Shown here piece by piece: positions 18,789-28,979 of a stretch of DNA of 64,000 nt. Source of the stretch: Pseudomonas psychrophila (GTDB lineage: Bacteria; Pseudomonadota; Gammaproteobacteria; Pseudomonadales; Pseudomonadaceae); the NCBI RefSeq assembly GCF_001043005.1, contig NZ_JYKZ01000012.1:62001-126000 (forward strand), written 5' to 3'. The notes below the pieces were generated by a model. It did not search any database. It worked only from the letters and a program-made list of their open reading frames with translations, and was not told where the DNA came from. Positions within the stretch are counted from its first letter, which is position 1. The number at the start of each line of letters is the position of its first letter. A program made the position numbers and the translations under genes.

Positions 18789-19127
18789 TTAGAACGGCAG
18801 CTTCATGCCCGGCGGCAGTTGCATGCCGGCGGTCACGCCAGACATTTTGTCCTGGCTGTTTGCTTCGATCTTGCGAACGGCGTCATTGACCGCAGCGGCG
18901 AACAGGTCTTCCAGCACTTCACGGTCGTCTTCGCTGACGCCTTCCAGCAGGGCCGGATCGATGCTTACACGCTTGATGTCGTGACGACCGGTCATGACCA
19001 CAGTCACCATATCGCCACCGGCCTTACCGGTGACTTCTGCATTGGCCAGTTCTTCCTGCATCTTGGCCATTTTTTCCTGCATCTGCTGCGCCTGCTTCAT
19101 CAGGCCGGCCATGCCACCTTTCATCAT
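18789..19127 (-). CDS. ybaB: Nucleoid-associated protein, YbaB/EbfC family
   Basis: A 112-residue dimeric DNA-binding protein: N-terminal GGMAGLMKQAQQMQEKMAKMQ coiled helix, then GDMVTVVMTGRHDIKRVSIDP and a C-terminal tail ending MQLPPGMKLPF. I start at the ATG at 19127 because GAGGTGA lies just before it; a GTG three codons upstream overlaps that site. Neighbour of dnaX and recR in most gammaproteobacteria. Confidence 0.94.
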   Translation of the reverse strand: MMKGGMAGLMKQAQQMQEKMAKMQEELANAEVTGKAGGDMVTVVMTGRHDIKRVSIDPALLEGVSEDDREVLEDLFAAAVNDAVRKIEANSQDKMSGVTAGMQLPPGMKLPF

Positions 19128-19207
19128 GGGAATCACCTCAAACGTTATTTGGACAATGCACCCGCAATCACTACGACTGCGGGTTGTAAGTATTTATTCT
19201 GGCGTTG

Positions 19208-21259
19208 CTAAGCCGGGGCCTGGGCAACGTCTACAGGTTGAATCGTATCGTCTCGGACTGCCGCGCCGAACTGCTCGATCATTTGCTGGATCAGCGGATC
19301 GGCATAGATCGACTCTTCTGCCAGTCGCTGACGCTCTGCACGAAAACGCGAAGCAGCCTGGGCCGGGGTTTCCTGTTCCGGCTTGACCAGCTCGATAGTC
19401 ACTTTGAGCGTGCGTTGAGTGTACTGGTTCAACGCATCGTTGAGTCGGCGCTGCTGGGTCAGGTTAAAGAGCGCACTGTGAGCCGGATCCAGGTGCAACA
19501 GCCAGTCATCCCCGTCAACGGCGATCAAGGTGCAGTTGGCGCCAATGCTGGCGGTCATGCCCGATACCGGTAATTTGGGGAACATATTCAGCCATTCAAG
19601 GGCCAGCCCGGTCGCAGGCATTGCGGCAGGCAAGGGCTCGGGTTCCGGCGCAGGCTCAGCCGCGTGCTCGCTGGCCAGTTCGTCGAGGTAGCTGTACGCC
19701 GCCGAATCCATGTCCGGCTCGATATAGTCTTCGTCCAGAGGCGGCTCGTCGTCACGATCCATTCCCGTCAGGGCCGCATCAACCTGTTCAGGCGTCGGAT
19801 CGGGGATCGGTGCTTCGCTCCACTGCGGCGCGTCTGGTACCACGCTGTCAGGTGTAGGCAGGGGCATCGGCGGTAACTCAGGCGGCTCGCCGACGGTGTC
19901 CAGCACCGACTCAGGAGCAGCCTCGACCTCAATCACCGGAATTGACGGCTCGTTCCAGGGTAAGTCCTTTTCTGGCACGACAGGCGCCTTGGGAGGCTCC
20001 ACAGGCGCAGGAGCGATCACTGGCTCTGCAACCTCGACAACCGGCGTGGGCGCAACAGCAGGCGCAATGACTACTGGCGCAACAGGTGTTGCAGCCGCCA
20101 GGGTTTGAGTGGAATCAACTGTGGCCTGGCTGATCCCCACTGGCTTTAGCGGCTGACTCGGCACATTGCCGGTGTCCGCTGGACGGAAGGCCAGCATTCG
20201 CAGCAGGACCATTTCAAAGCCACCACGCGGGTCTGGCGCCAGCGGTAAATCGCGCCGGCCAATCAGGCCCATCTGGTAATAAAACTGGACGTCTTCGGCC
20301 GGCAACGCTTTGGCCAGGGCCAATACGCGGTCGCGGTCGCCGTGACCATTGTCGACGCCATCCGGCAATGCCTGGGCAATGGCAACACGGTGGAAAACGT
20401 TGAGGATCTCGGACAGGACGCCATTCCAGTCCGGGCCCTGCTCGGCCAGATGGCGCACGGCTTCAAGCAGCGCCCGAGCATCGCCTTCGATCAAGGCATG
20501 CAGCAGATCAAATACCTGACCGTGGTCGAGGGTACCGAGCATAGCGCGCACATCGCCCGCCAGGACCTTGCCCTCACCAAACGCAATGGCCTGATCGGTG
20601 AGGCTCATGGCATCACGCATCGAGCCATCGGCCGCACGGCCCAACAGCCACAGCGCGTCATCTTCGAATGGCACGTTTTCAGCACTGAGCACGTGGGTCA
20701 GATGCTCGACCACACGCTCGGGCGTCATGTTTTTCAACGAGAACTGCAGGCAACGCGACAAGATCGTGGCCGGCAATTTTTGCGGATCGGTGGTCGCCAG
20801 GATAAATTTTACGTAGGGCGGCGGTTCTTCGAGGGTCTTGAGCAGCGCATTGAACGAATGGCTGGAAAGCATGTGCACTTCGTCGATCAGGTAGACCTTG
20901 AAGCGCCCACGGCTCGGCGCGTATTGCACGTTGTCGAGCAGTTCGCGCGTGTCCTCTACTTTGGTTCGGCTGGCCGCGTCGATTTCGATCAGGTCGACAA
21001 AACGCCCTTCATCGATCTCGCGACACACCGAACACTCGCCGCAGGGGGTCGAAGTAATACCTGTTTCACAGTTCAGGCATTTGGCGATGATCCGCGCGAT
21101 GGTGGTCTTGCCGACGCCACGGGTACCGGTAAACAGGTAGGCATGGTGCAGGCGCTGACTGTCCAGGGCATTGATCAGAGCCTTGAGCACATGGGTCTGG
21201 CCGACCATTTCGCGGAACGAGCGCGGACGCCATTTACGTGCAAGAACCTGATAACTCAT
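19208..21259 (-). CDS. dnaX: DNA polymerase III subunits gamma and tau
   Basis: The 683-residue clamp-loader ATPase. Walker A (GTRGVGKTT, about 45-53), a four-Cys zinc motif (C64, C73, C76, C79), DEVHM Walker B and the SRC sensor are all visible. A Pro/Ala/Glu-rich linker (about residues 380-560) leads to the tau C-terminal domain that binds polymerase and DnaB. The start MSYQVLARKWRP at 21259 is the family start; the upstream extension is not. I did not find a clear A-AAA-AAG slippery site, so the gamma form is not evident. Confidence 0.96.
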   Translation of the reverse strand: MSYQVLARKWRPRSFREMVGQTHVLKALINALDSQRLHHAYLFTGTRGVGKTTIARIIAKCLNCETGITSTPCGECSVCREIDEGRFVDLIEIDAASRTKVEDTRELLDNVQYAPSRGRFKVYLIDEVHMLSSHSFNALLKTLEEPPPYVKFILATTDPQKLPATILSRCLQFSLKNMTPERVVEHLTHVLSAENVPFEDDALWLLGRAADGSMRDAMSLTDQAIAFGEGKVLAGDVRAMLGTLDHGQVFDLLHALIEGDARALLEAVRHLAEQGPDWNGVLSEILNVFHRVAIAQALPDGVDNGHGDRDRVLALAKALPAEDVQFYYQMGLIGRRDLPLAPDPRGGFEMVLLRMLAFRPADTGNVPSQPLKPVGISQATVDSTQTLAAATPVAPVVIAPAVAPTPVVEVAEPVIAPAPVEPPKAPVVPEKDLPWNEPSIPVIEVEAAPESVLDTVGEPPELPPMPLPTPDSVVPDAPQWSEAPIPDPTPEQVDAALTGMDRDDEPPLDEDYIEPDMDSAAYSYLDELASEHAAEPAPEPEPLPAAMPATGLALEWLNMFPKLPVSGMTASIGANCTLIAVDGDDWLLHLDPAHSALFNLTQQRRLNDALNQYTQRTLKVTIELVKPEQETPAQAASRFRAERQRLAEESIYADPLIQQMIEQFGAAVRDDTIQPVDVAQAPA

Positions 21260-21475
21260 TGATAACCGTCGCGTCTGAAAAGCGGAAGGGGCTAATGCTA
21301 GCGGAGCAAGGCCAAAATTGCATCCGATGAGCACTTTTAACTGCTCGCAGCCTATGCAGAACAGGTTTTACCCACGCACGGCAACACGCCGACAGTTCAG
21401 CAGAATGCCTGGAGAGACAGGATCACACGATTGGAATTTTGACTAAAACCCTGCAGAACTGAGGATTTTTAAAAT

Positions 21476-21577
21476 GGAGGCAACCCCACCAGCCACACCC
21501 CGGCACACAATGTTCCCGCTGTGGCTGCTTCCTTCCGGATCTGACCAGGTTCACGGGTAATCGTTGCGGGGGGACCG
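21476..21577 (-). ncRNA. ffs: 4.5S RNA of the signal recognition particle
   Basis: The minus strand reads GGTCCCCCCGCAACG at the 5' side, then the invariant core CCTGGTCAG and GGAAGGAAGCAGCC, and ends in GGTGGGGTTGCC, which pairs with the 5' end. This is the bacterial small SRP RNA that binds Ffh. A -10-like TATGGT sits at 21586-21591, about 8 bases before the RNA. It lies upstream of dnaX as in related species; ends are accurate to about five bases. Confidence 0.94.
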
Positions 21578-21744
21578 ATAGGGTCACCATAACAACATCC
21601 GCCTAGCAGCGAACGGCGCCATTGTACCTGTCTGAGAAAAACTTACAACCGCTGCTGCAATAATAAAAAAATGAATGGGTTCAAGTACTTGGATTCGGGA
21701 GTGCGCTCGCACTCTATAGTGACTCTGTTGCAGTTCTAGCAGGG

Positions 21745-21890
21745 GTAGCAGCTGCCGAAGGAACGAGGCTGCGTCCGACGATGCAATCGTCGTAAACCCG
21801 TTCAGCATGATGTATCTAAAACACCAAAGCTGAATGGTTTACGACTGCTACGCAGCCGAACGTAGCCTCGCGCTGCTCGTCAACTGCTAC
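21745..21890. repeat. REPIN of a second family, abutting the ligA stop
   Basis: Left arm begins GTAGCAGCTGCCGAAGGAAC and the right arm is its diverged complement, ending CAACTGCTAC; arms of about 54 bases agree at roughly 70 percent. The same family occurs at 35927-36070. Its last base is also the first base of the ligA stop codon on the plus strand. Confidence 0.8.
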
Positions 21891-24253
21891 TAGGGCTTAG
21901 TCGCGAGCCCCTGCTCTTTCAAAAAGGCCACAAAAGCTTCTTCATCCAGCACCTTGAGCCCCAGCTCATTGGCCTTGACCAGCTTAGAGCCAGCCCCTGG
22001 CCCTGCGACCACGTAATGGGTCTTGCCAGAAACCGAACCTGAGACCTTGGCCCCAAGACTCTCCAGCTTGTCCTTGGCAACATCTCGGCTCATCAACTCC
22101 AGCGAACCGGTCAGCACCCATGTCTGACCCGCCAGTGGCAAGCCCTCAACGATCTTCTTCTCACTCTGCCAGTGCATGCCGAAATCCCGCAGTTGCGCTT
22201 CTACTTCCAGCGCCAGACGGGCATTTTCGGGATTATCGAAAAATTCACGTACCGCCTTGGCCTGCTTTTCGGGCAAGGCCTGACGCATATCGAGCCAGTC
22301 CGCATGGATCACGCCTTCGAGCGAGCCAAACTTCTCGGCCAGCTTCTGTGCGCCACCCGGTCCTACCGAGGGAATGTGCAGCTTGTCGATCAGACCGCCC
22401 AGCGTCGCACTGGCCGCGAATTCAGCCCCCAAATCGCCCTGATCCTGCAATTCCAGGCCACGCTCCAGCAATTGAGCAATCACCTGCTGGTTATGCGCAT
22501 CGCTGAAGAAGCTGTGGATTTCGTGCGCCACTTCGAGTCCGACATCAGGCAAGTAGGTCAGTACTTGAGGCAAGGCACGCTGTACGCGATCCAGAGAGGC
22601 CAGGGAGCGGGCCAGGACCTTGGCCGTCTCCTCACCGACATCAGGAATACCCAGCGCATAGATAAAACGCGCCAATGTCGGACGCTTGCTGTCGGCAATG
22701 GCCTGGAGCAGGTTCTTGCTCGACAACTCGGCAAAGCCTTCGAGGTCGACAATCTGTTCGAAAGCCAGGGTATAAAGGTCGGCGGGCGAACTCACCAGCC
22801 CCTCGTCCACCAACTGCTCGACGCTTTTTTCGCCCAGGCCTTCAATGTCCATCGCACGACGCGAGACAAAATGAATAATCGCCTGTTTGAGCTGGGCACC
22901 GCAGGCCAGACGTCCGACGCAGCGATAAACCGCACCCTCGGTGATGGTTTCACGCCCCTTGCTGCGTTTGATCAGTTGCGTGCGCTCAACATGGGAGCCA
23001 CATACCGGGCAGCTTTCAGGGATCTGCACCGCACGGGCATCTTCAGGACGACGCTCGAGCACTACCTGCACCACCTGCGGAATCACGTCGCCTGCACGGC
23101 GAATAATCACCGTATCGCCAATCATCAGCCCAAGACGTGCTACTTCATCCATGTTGTGCAGGGTCGCATTGGAGACAGTCACGCCGGCCACCTTGACCGG
23201 CTTGAGGCGAGCCACGGGCGTTACCGCACCCGTGCGCCCGACCTGAAACTCCACATCCAGCAACTCCGTCAGCTCTTCCATCGCCGGGAACTTGTGGGCA
23301 ATCGCCCAACGTGGCTCGCGAGCCCGAAAGCCCAGCTCACGCTGCGATGCCAGGTTGTTAACCTTGAACACCACACCGTCGATCTCATAGGGCAGCGCAG
23401 CACGGCGCTCGCCAATATCACGGTAGTAATCCAGGCACTCGGCAATCCCGCGGGCCAGTTTCAACTCGTGGCTGATGGGCATACCCCATTGCTGCAACTG
23501 CTTGAGATTGCCTATATGGGTATCAGAGAATTCCTCGGAGACTTGTCCCAGCCCATAACAGCAAAACTCCAGCGGCCGACTGGCGGTGATCTTAGAGTCC
23601 AGCTGGCGCAAGCTGCCCGCCGCCGCGTTACGAGGGTTGGCAAAGGTCTTGCCGCCAACAGCGAGCTGAGTCTCATTGAGGCGCTCAAAGCCTGCCTTGG
23701 ACATGAACACCTCGCCACGTACTTCCAGCACCGCAGGCCAGCCGCTGCCATGCAGCTTGAGGGGTATATTGCGCACGGTGCGCACGTTGACGCTGATGTC
23801 TTCACCCGTGGTGCCATCACCTCGCGTAGCGCCACGCACCAGATTGCCATCCTGATACAGCAAACTGACCGCCAACCCGTCCAGCTTTGGCTCACAGCTG
23901 TACTCAACTTCGGCGCCACCGCCAAACAGATCCCCTGCAGGCAGGTCCAGACCTTCGCTGACACGGCGATCAAACTCACGCATATCGGTTTCATCGAAGG
24001 CATTACCCAAACTCAGCATGGGCACTTCGTGACGCACCTGAGTAAAGGCCGACAAGGCCGCACTCCCCACGCGCTGGGTCGGCGAGTCGGCAGTCACCAG
24101 CTCCGGGTGTTGGGCTTCCAGCGCTTTCAACTCATGAAACAGGCGATCGTACTCGGCGTCCGGAATGCTCGGTTCGTCCAGCACGTGGTAGCGATAGTTG
24201 TGCTGATCCAGTTCAGCGCGCAGCTCTAAAATGCGGGTATTGGCGGCGGTCAT
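21890..24253 (-). CDS. ligA: NAD-dependent DNA ligase
   Basis: A 787-residue replicative ligase. The adenylation domain has the catalytic Lys in CEPKLDGLAVS; then come the OB fold, a Cys4-type zinc finger (CPVC...CVGRLAC), helix-hairpin-helix repeats and a C-terminal BRCT domain (LAGQTWVLTGSLELMSRD). The ATG at 24253 follows GAGAGAA; a GTG five codons earlier is in frame. A strong hairpin stands just upstream of the start. Confidence 0.96.
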   Translation of the reverse strand: MTAANTRILELRAELDQHNYRYHVLDEPSIPDAEYDRLFHELKALEAQHPELVTADSPTQRVGSAALSAFTQVRHEVPMLSLGNAFDETDMREFDRRVSEGLDLPAGDLFGGGAEVEYSCEPKLDGLAVSLLYQDGNLVRGATRGDGTTGEDISVNVRTVRNIPLKLHGSGWPAVLEVRGEVFMSKAGFERLNETQLAVGGKTFANPRNAAAGSLRQLDSKITASRPLEFCCYGLGQVSEEFSDTHIGNLKQLQQWGMPISHELKLARGIAECLDYYRDIGERRAALPYEIDGVVFKVNNLASQRELGFRAREPRWAIAHKFPAMEELTELLDVEFQVGRTGAVTPVARLKPVKVAGVTVSNATLHNMDEVARLGLMIGDTVIIRRAGDVIPQVVQVVLERRPEDARAVQIPESCPVCGSHVERTQLIKRSKGRETITEGAVYRCVGRLACGAQLKQAIIHFVSRRAMDIEGLGEKSVEQLVDEGLVSSPADLYTLAFEQIVDLEGFAELSSKNLLQAIADSKRPTLARFIYALGIPDVGEETAKVLARSLASLDRVQRALPQVLTYLPDVGLEVAHEIHSFFSDAHNQQVIAQLLERGLELQDQGDLGAEFAASATLGGLIDKLHIPSVGPGGAQKLAEKFGSLEGVIHADWLDMRQALPEKQAKAVREFFDNPENARLALEVEAQLRDFGMHWQSEKKIVEGLPLAGQTWVLTGSLELMSRDVAKDKLESLGAKVSGSVSGKTHYVVAGPGAGSKLVKANELGLKVLDEEAFVAFLKEQGLATKP

Positions 24254-24273
24254 GGGGTGTTCTCTCACAAAGC

Positions 24274-24295
24274 AAAAGAGCAGCCGAGGCTGCTC
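24274..24295 (-). terminator. Terminator of zipA, directly before ligA
   Basis: On the minus strand GAGCAGCC/GGCTGCTC pair over a two-base centre and TTTT follows. It comes about 56 bases after the zipA stop and only 20 bases before the ligA start codon, so it sits within any ligA leader. Confidence 0.75.
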
Positions 24296-24351
24296 CTTGT
24301 ATTATTCATTCTGCATGTGTGCGGGAGCAAGCAAGCCGGCCCCCCACATGT

Positions 24352-25230
24352 TCAGCGTTTTTGAGTCAGGGCGCGACGCTCGAATTCAACGATGCGCTGG
24401 CGGTAGTGCTCAATGGTTTGGGCCGTCAACACACTGCGCTGATCGTCTTTAAGCTCGCCATTGAGCTCCTGGGACAACTTGCGTGCTGCAGCAACCATCA
24501 CGTCAAAAGCCTGTTTGGGATGACGCGGACCAGGCAACCCAAGGAAGAAGCTCACAGCTGGCGTACTGAACAGATCAATATCATCCAGATCGAATACACC
24601 CGGCTTAACCGCGTTGGCCATGGAGAACAGAACTTCGCCATTACCGGCCATGCTTTCGTGGCGGTGAAAAATATCCATCTCGCCAAAACGCAAACCGCTT
24701 TCAAGGATGTTCTGCAACAGTGCCGGGCCTTTGAACCCTGCAGGGTCACGACTGATCACGCTGATCACCAGGACTTCTTCAGCGGCCTGCTGTGGTTGTG
24801 ACTCTTTGGCCTCAACGGCCGACACGGCAGGAGCCGAACGAGCACGCGGCTTGGTTTCTTGCGCAAAATCATCATCGCGGGCGCTGATGCTTGGGCCGTC
24901 ATCCAGATCAAGATTGAGGTTCAGGTCACCCTGACTCGGCTCACCGCCACGCTTGCCACGCTTGGCACCTTTATCACGCGCCGGCATGCTCACGGATGGC
25001 AGGTCGTGCTCGTCAAGCAGCGGCTCTTTATGATTTGGGGTATCAAGAACCCGTGAAGGGCCCAGAAGCTCGGGGCTGGTATCGTCGTCAGGGGCGTTGG
25101 AAAAGCTGCGATCAAGACGAAATTTGAGCTTCCCCTTGCCACCGCGCATACGGCGCCAGCCATCAAAAAGAATACCGGCGATAACCACTATGCCGATGAC
25201 TATCAGCCACTCGCGCAGACCGATTTCCAT
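24352..25230 (-). CDS. zipA: Cell division protein ZipA
   Basis: A 292-residue protein with an N-terminal membrane helix (WLIVIGIVVIAGILFDGW), a charged and Pro-containing linker (residues 30-150) and a C-terminal FtsZ-binding domain (about 150-288) with PAGFKGPALLQNILESGLRFG. It ties the Z ring to the membrane. Position between smc and ligA is conserved in Pseudomonas. Confidence 0.94.
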   Translation of the reverse strand: MEIGLREWLIVIGIVVIAGILFDGWRRMRGGKGKLKFRLDRSFSNAPDDDTSPELLGPSRVLDTPNHKEPLLDEHDLPSVSMPARDKGAKRGKRGGEPSQGDLNLNLDLDDGPSISARDDDFAQETKPRARSAPAVSAVEAKESQPQQAAEEVLVISVISRDPAGFKGPALLQNILESGLRFGEMDIFHRHESMAGNGEVLFSMANAVKPGVFDLDDIDLFSTPAVSFFLGLPGPRHPKQAFDVMVAAARKLSQELNGELKDDQRSVLTAQTIEHYRQRIVEFERRALTQKR

Positions 25231-25488
25231 GTAATCCCGTGCCCCTAAAAAATGATTCTATGAAGAAGAGCCTAAAGCCCTTTAAAACGTGGCGCCAACT
25301 CTATGTTCTGAATGGCGTTTTACCCACGTACAAAAAAATTAGACGTTAAATTAACACGACCAAAGATAACTTTACACCGTCTGTCGCATTGAGCTATGCC
25401 CATATACCCTTCGACTTGTGAGTCATATCGGTCAAATAGTTGATATTTCTCTTACAAGAAGAAAAAAATCGTCCTACATGCTTATAGC

Positions 25489-28400
25489 TCAAGCATCGAC
25501 CATTGCCATCGCCTCCTCCACATCAACCGCTACAAGACGTGAGCAACCCGGCTCATGCATCGTTACGCCCATCAACTGATCAGCCATCTCCATGGCAATC
25601 TTGTTGTGGGTGATGTAGATGAATTGCACGGTCTGCGACATCTCTTTCACCAAGCGTGCGTAGCGGCCTACGTTAGCGTCATCAAGCGGTGCATCGACCT
25701 CGTCGAGCATGCAGAAAGGCGCCGGATTGAGCTTGAAAATAGCAAAAACCAATGCCAAAGCCGTCAAAGCCTTCTCGCCACCGGACAGCAAATGAATGGT
25801 GCTGTTCTTCTTGCCCGGTGGCCGCGCCATGATTGTTACCCCTGTATCGAGTAAATCTTCGCCCGTCAGTTCCAAATAAGCGCTGCCGCCACCGAAAACT
25901 TTTGGGAAAAGCGCCTGTAATCCACCATTTATCTGATCAAAGGTGTCTTTGAAGCGGCTCCGGGTTTCTTTGTCGATCTTGCGGATGACGTTTTCCAGGG
26001 TATCGAGTGCCTCGACCAGATCGGCATCCTGAGCATCAAGATAACGCTTGCGCTCCGATTGCTGCTGGTACTCATCGATGGCCGCGAGGTTGATCGCGCC
26101 CAAGCGTTGAATCCGCGCGGCAATGCGCTCCAGCTCCTCTTCGGCCTGCTGCTCGTTGACCTCGCTGTTCAAGGTGGCAAGCACCCCATGCAAATCATAG
26201 CCGTCTGCCAGCAACTGGTCCTGTAACGCCGTACGGCGCACAGTCAGGGCCTGCCACTCCATACGCTGCTGTTCCAACTGACCACGAATCAGCTGCGATT
26301 GTTGCTCAGCCTGATTGCGGCGCTTCTCAGCGTCGCGCAGTTCACGGTCAGCATCTTCCAGCGCGGTCTGGGCAATTTTGAGCTCCTCATCCACGGTCAG
26401 GCGCTTGTCGAGCAACTCTTCAAGTTTGAGACGCAACTCTTCGAGAGGGGCTTCCCCCTCCTCCAGATTGAGACTGAGCTGCTCGCGCTTTTCAGCCAGG
26501 CGTTCAGCCTGCAGTTGCAGCCGCTCAAGTGCCTGACGGGTCGAATCATGCTGCGCTTTAAGCGAGCCCAAACGAACCGCTAACTGGTGCGCGTGATCTT
26601 TATGCTGACGGGCATCCTGACGCACGCGATCAAGACGCTCGCGCAGGCTGTCACGCTGGGCCAGCAATAATTCGCGCTGCTCCGTGTCGGTGGCCATTGC
26701 GTCCAGCGCGTCCTGCAAGAGCAGGCGAGCCTCGCCCACCTGCTCATGCTCAAGGGCACGCTGCTCACCCAACTCGGCCAGCTCTTCGTCCAGACGACGA
26801 CGGCGCAAGGTCAATTGCTCGACCTTAGCCTTGCTGGCAGAAAGCCTGGCTTTAATCTCGCCCTGCTGACGCCCTTCATCCTGCAAGCGACGGCGGACCT
26901 GCTCACGGGAGTCCTCCTGGGTGAGCTGTTGCTCTCTCAGACGCTGAAGCTGCTCTTCGAGCGTGGCAAGCACCGCCTCGCGCTCATCGCGCTCAAGCCC
27001 CAGACGCTGGATTTCTTGACCCCGCGCCAGGACGCCACTTTCGGCTTCACTGGCACGGCGCACCCGCAAAAAGTGACGACCAACCCAATAGCCATCACGA
27101 CTGATCAGGCTTTGACCGTCGACCAATTGCGCACGCAAGGCCAGCGCTTGCTCAAGGGTCTCGACCGGTTTGACCTGGGCCAACCAGGGCGCCAGATCAA
27201 AATCGGCCTCAACCTTATCGAGCAAGCTGCCCGCCAAACGAGATTCCTGAGATCCGCCACTGAACAGACGCAAATCCCCTTGGGCAAAGCCGCCCAGGTC
27301 CAGCCGTGAGAAATCGTCGACCAACACGGCCTGCAAATCTGCACCCAGCACAGTCTCGACCGCCAATTCCCAACCGGCCTCAACCCTCAAACCTTCAGCC
27401 AGACGCGGCTGCTCAGCGAGTTGCTGCTCACGCAGCCATTCACCTGCACCGGTACCGGGATCGAGCGCGGCCTGTTGCAGGGCCTCAAGGGAAGCCAGTC
27501 GACCGTTGAGCCGCTGCAGCTCGCCCTGAGCCTGTTGTTGATTCTGCATCGCCTGGTGCAAGTCGTGGCGCACTTGCTCCAGGCGTTCTACCAGTTGCTC
27601 TTCGCTGGCGTGTAATGCTTCCTGGGTCAGCTCGCTGGTAGCCAGTTGCTCACTAAGCTCGAGGATCGCCGCATCTTCAGGGTCTGCCGCGAGCAAGGCG
27701 CGCTCTTCAGCCAAGCGGCGCTGACGCTCTGCGACGCGTTCCATGCTGGTCTCCAACTGCTGGATACGGGCCTGAAGCACTTCGGACTGGCGCTGCGGCT
27801 CGGCAGAGCGCTGATTGAAACTGTCCCACTGCTCCTGCCAACCGTGCATGCTGTGCTCGGACACCTCAAGCGCAGCAGCGGCCTCTTCCGCAGCGGCGCT
27901 GGTCAGCTCTTGCTCGGGCTCAAGCAAGTGCAGCTCTTCACCCAGTGTGGCGAGCATCGTGCGGTCATGCCCCAGATGGGACTCGGTTTCCAGACGCGAG
28001 CGCTCGGCTTCGCGCAGGTCATCCTGCAATTGGCGCAAGCGTTGCTGACCGTGCTGAATGCTCTGCTCGACGCGAGCGATATCACCGCCCACCGAATAGA
28101 AGCGACCTTGCACCAGATTAAAGCGCTCTGACAGATCGTGGTGCCCGTCACGCAGACGCTCGATGCTGGCATCGGCATTGCGCTGATCGGCCACCAAGGC
28201 TTCAAAGCTGACTTCCTGATTACCAATGACCGCTTCGCGCTGCCCCACCTGCTCGTTCAGCGCCTGCCAGCGCAAGGCCGACAGCTGCGCCTTGAGCTGA
28301 CGCTCCTCGGCCTTGTACTCCTGATACTTTTCGGCAGCCTGGGCCTGACGATGCAAGCGCTCAAGCTGACGCCCCAACTCGTCCCGCAGGTCAGTCAGAC

Positions 28401-28977
28401 GCGCGAGGTTTTCGTGGGTACGGCGAATACGGTTTTCGGTCTCGCGGCGACGCTCCTTGTACTTGGAGATGCCAGCCGCTTCCTCGATAAAGTTGCGCAG
28501 GTCTTCAGGCTTGGACTCGATCAACTTGGAGATCATGCCCTGCTCGATAATCGAGTAGCTGCGCGGTCCCAGGCCCGTTCCGAGAAAAATATCGGTGATG
28601 TCACGACGACGGCATTTGGTGCCATTGAGGTAATAGGTGGTCTGGCTGTCACGGGTGACTTTGCGTCGAATGGAGATTTCGGCGTAGGCCGCATATTCAC
28701 CCAGCAGCGTGCCGTCGGAGTTATCAAATACCAGCTCGATACTGGCCTGACTCACCGGTTTACGGGTGGTAGAACCATTGAAGATGACATCCGTCATCGA
28801 CTCGCCACGCAGGTTTTTGGCCGAGCTTTCGCCCATTACCCAACGTACGGCATCGATGATGTTCGACTTTCCGCAGCCGTTAGGACCTACAACCGCAGCC
28901 ATATTGCTGGGAAAGGTAACCGTGGTCGGGTCTACGAAAGACTTGAAGCCAACCAGTTTGATACACGTCAGGCGCAC
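25489..28977 (-). CDS. smc: Chromosome partition protein SMC
   Basis: A 1162-residue chromosome-condensing ATPase. Walker A GPNGCGKSN near residue 32, two long coiled coils around a hinge (about 500-650), the ABC signature LSGGEKAL and Walker B FCMLDEVDAPLDD near the C-terminus are all present. The start is the GTG at 28977 (RLTCIKLVGFKSFVD), matching the family; longer in-frame starts run into the upstream gntR gene. The GTG lies two bases after the gntR stop, so the genes are coupled. Confidence 0.96.
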   Translation of the reverse strand: MRLTCIKLVGFKSFVDPTTVTFPSNMAAVVGPNGCGKSNIIDAVRWVMGESSAKNLRGESMTDVIFNGSTTRKPVSQASIELVFDNSDGTLLGEYAAYAEISIRRKVTRDSQTTYYLNGTKCRRRDITDIFLGTGLGPRSYSIIEQGMISKLIESKPEDLRNFIEEAAGISKYKERRRETENRIRRTHENLARLTDLRDELGRQLERLHRQAQAAEKYQEYKAEERQLKAQLSALRWQALNEQVGQREAVIGNQEVSFEALVADQRNADASIERLRDGHHDLSERFNLVQGRFYSVGGDIARVEQSIQHGQQRLRQLQDDLREAERSRLETESHLGHDRTMLATLGEELHLLEPEQELTSAAAEEAAAALEVSEHSMHGWQEQWDSFNQRSAEPQRQSEVLQARIQQLETSMERVAERQRRLAEERALLAADPEDAAILELSEQLATSELTQEALHASEEQLVERLEQVRHDLHQAMQNQQQAQGELQRLNGRLASLEALQQAALDPGTGAGEWLREQQLAEQPRLAEGLRVEAGWELAVETVLGADLQAVLVDDFSRLDLGGFAQGDLRLFSGGSQESRLAGSLLDKVEADFDLAPWLAQVKPVETLEQALALRAQLVDGQSLISRDGYWVGRHFLRVRRASEAESGVLARGQEIQRLGLERDEREAVLATLEEQLQRLREQQLTQEDSREQVRRRLQDEGRQQGEIKARLSASKAKVEQLTLRRRRLDEELAELGEQRALEHEQVGEARLLLQDALDAMATDTEQRELLLAQRDSLRERLDRVRQDARQHKDHAHQLAVRLGSLKAQHDSTRQALERLQLQAERLAEKREQLSLNLEEGEAPLEELRLKLEELLDKRLTVDEELKIAQTALEDADRELRDAEKRRNQAEQQSQLIRGQLEQQRMEWQALTVRRTALQDQLLADGYDLHGVLATLNSEVNEQQAEEELERIAARIQRLGAINLAAIDEYQQQSERKRYLDAQDADLVEALDTLENVIRKIDKETRSRFKDTFDQINGGLQALFPKVFGGGSAYLELTGEDLLDTGVTIMARPPGKKNSTIHLLSGGEKALTALALVFAIFKLNPAPFCMLDEVDAPLDDANVGRYARLVKEMSQTVQFIYITHNKIAMEMADQLMGVTMHEPGCSRLVAVDVEEAMAMVDA

Positions 28978-28979
28978 GC

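Noticed and set aside
19160..19184. ACCCGCA...TGCGGGT as a terminator between dnaX and ybaB
   Set aside because: A 7-bp stem is present but no T-run follows on either strand; the genes may simply be co-transcribed.
21584..21808. A 74-codon minus-strand frame between ffs and ligA
   Set aside because: It lies across the ffs promoter and a REPIN and has no family resemblance.
22172..24229. A 685-codon open frame opposite ligA
   Set aside because: Composition is that of an antisense shadow (rich in His, Gln, Arg) and ligA is complete on the minus strand.
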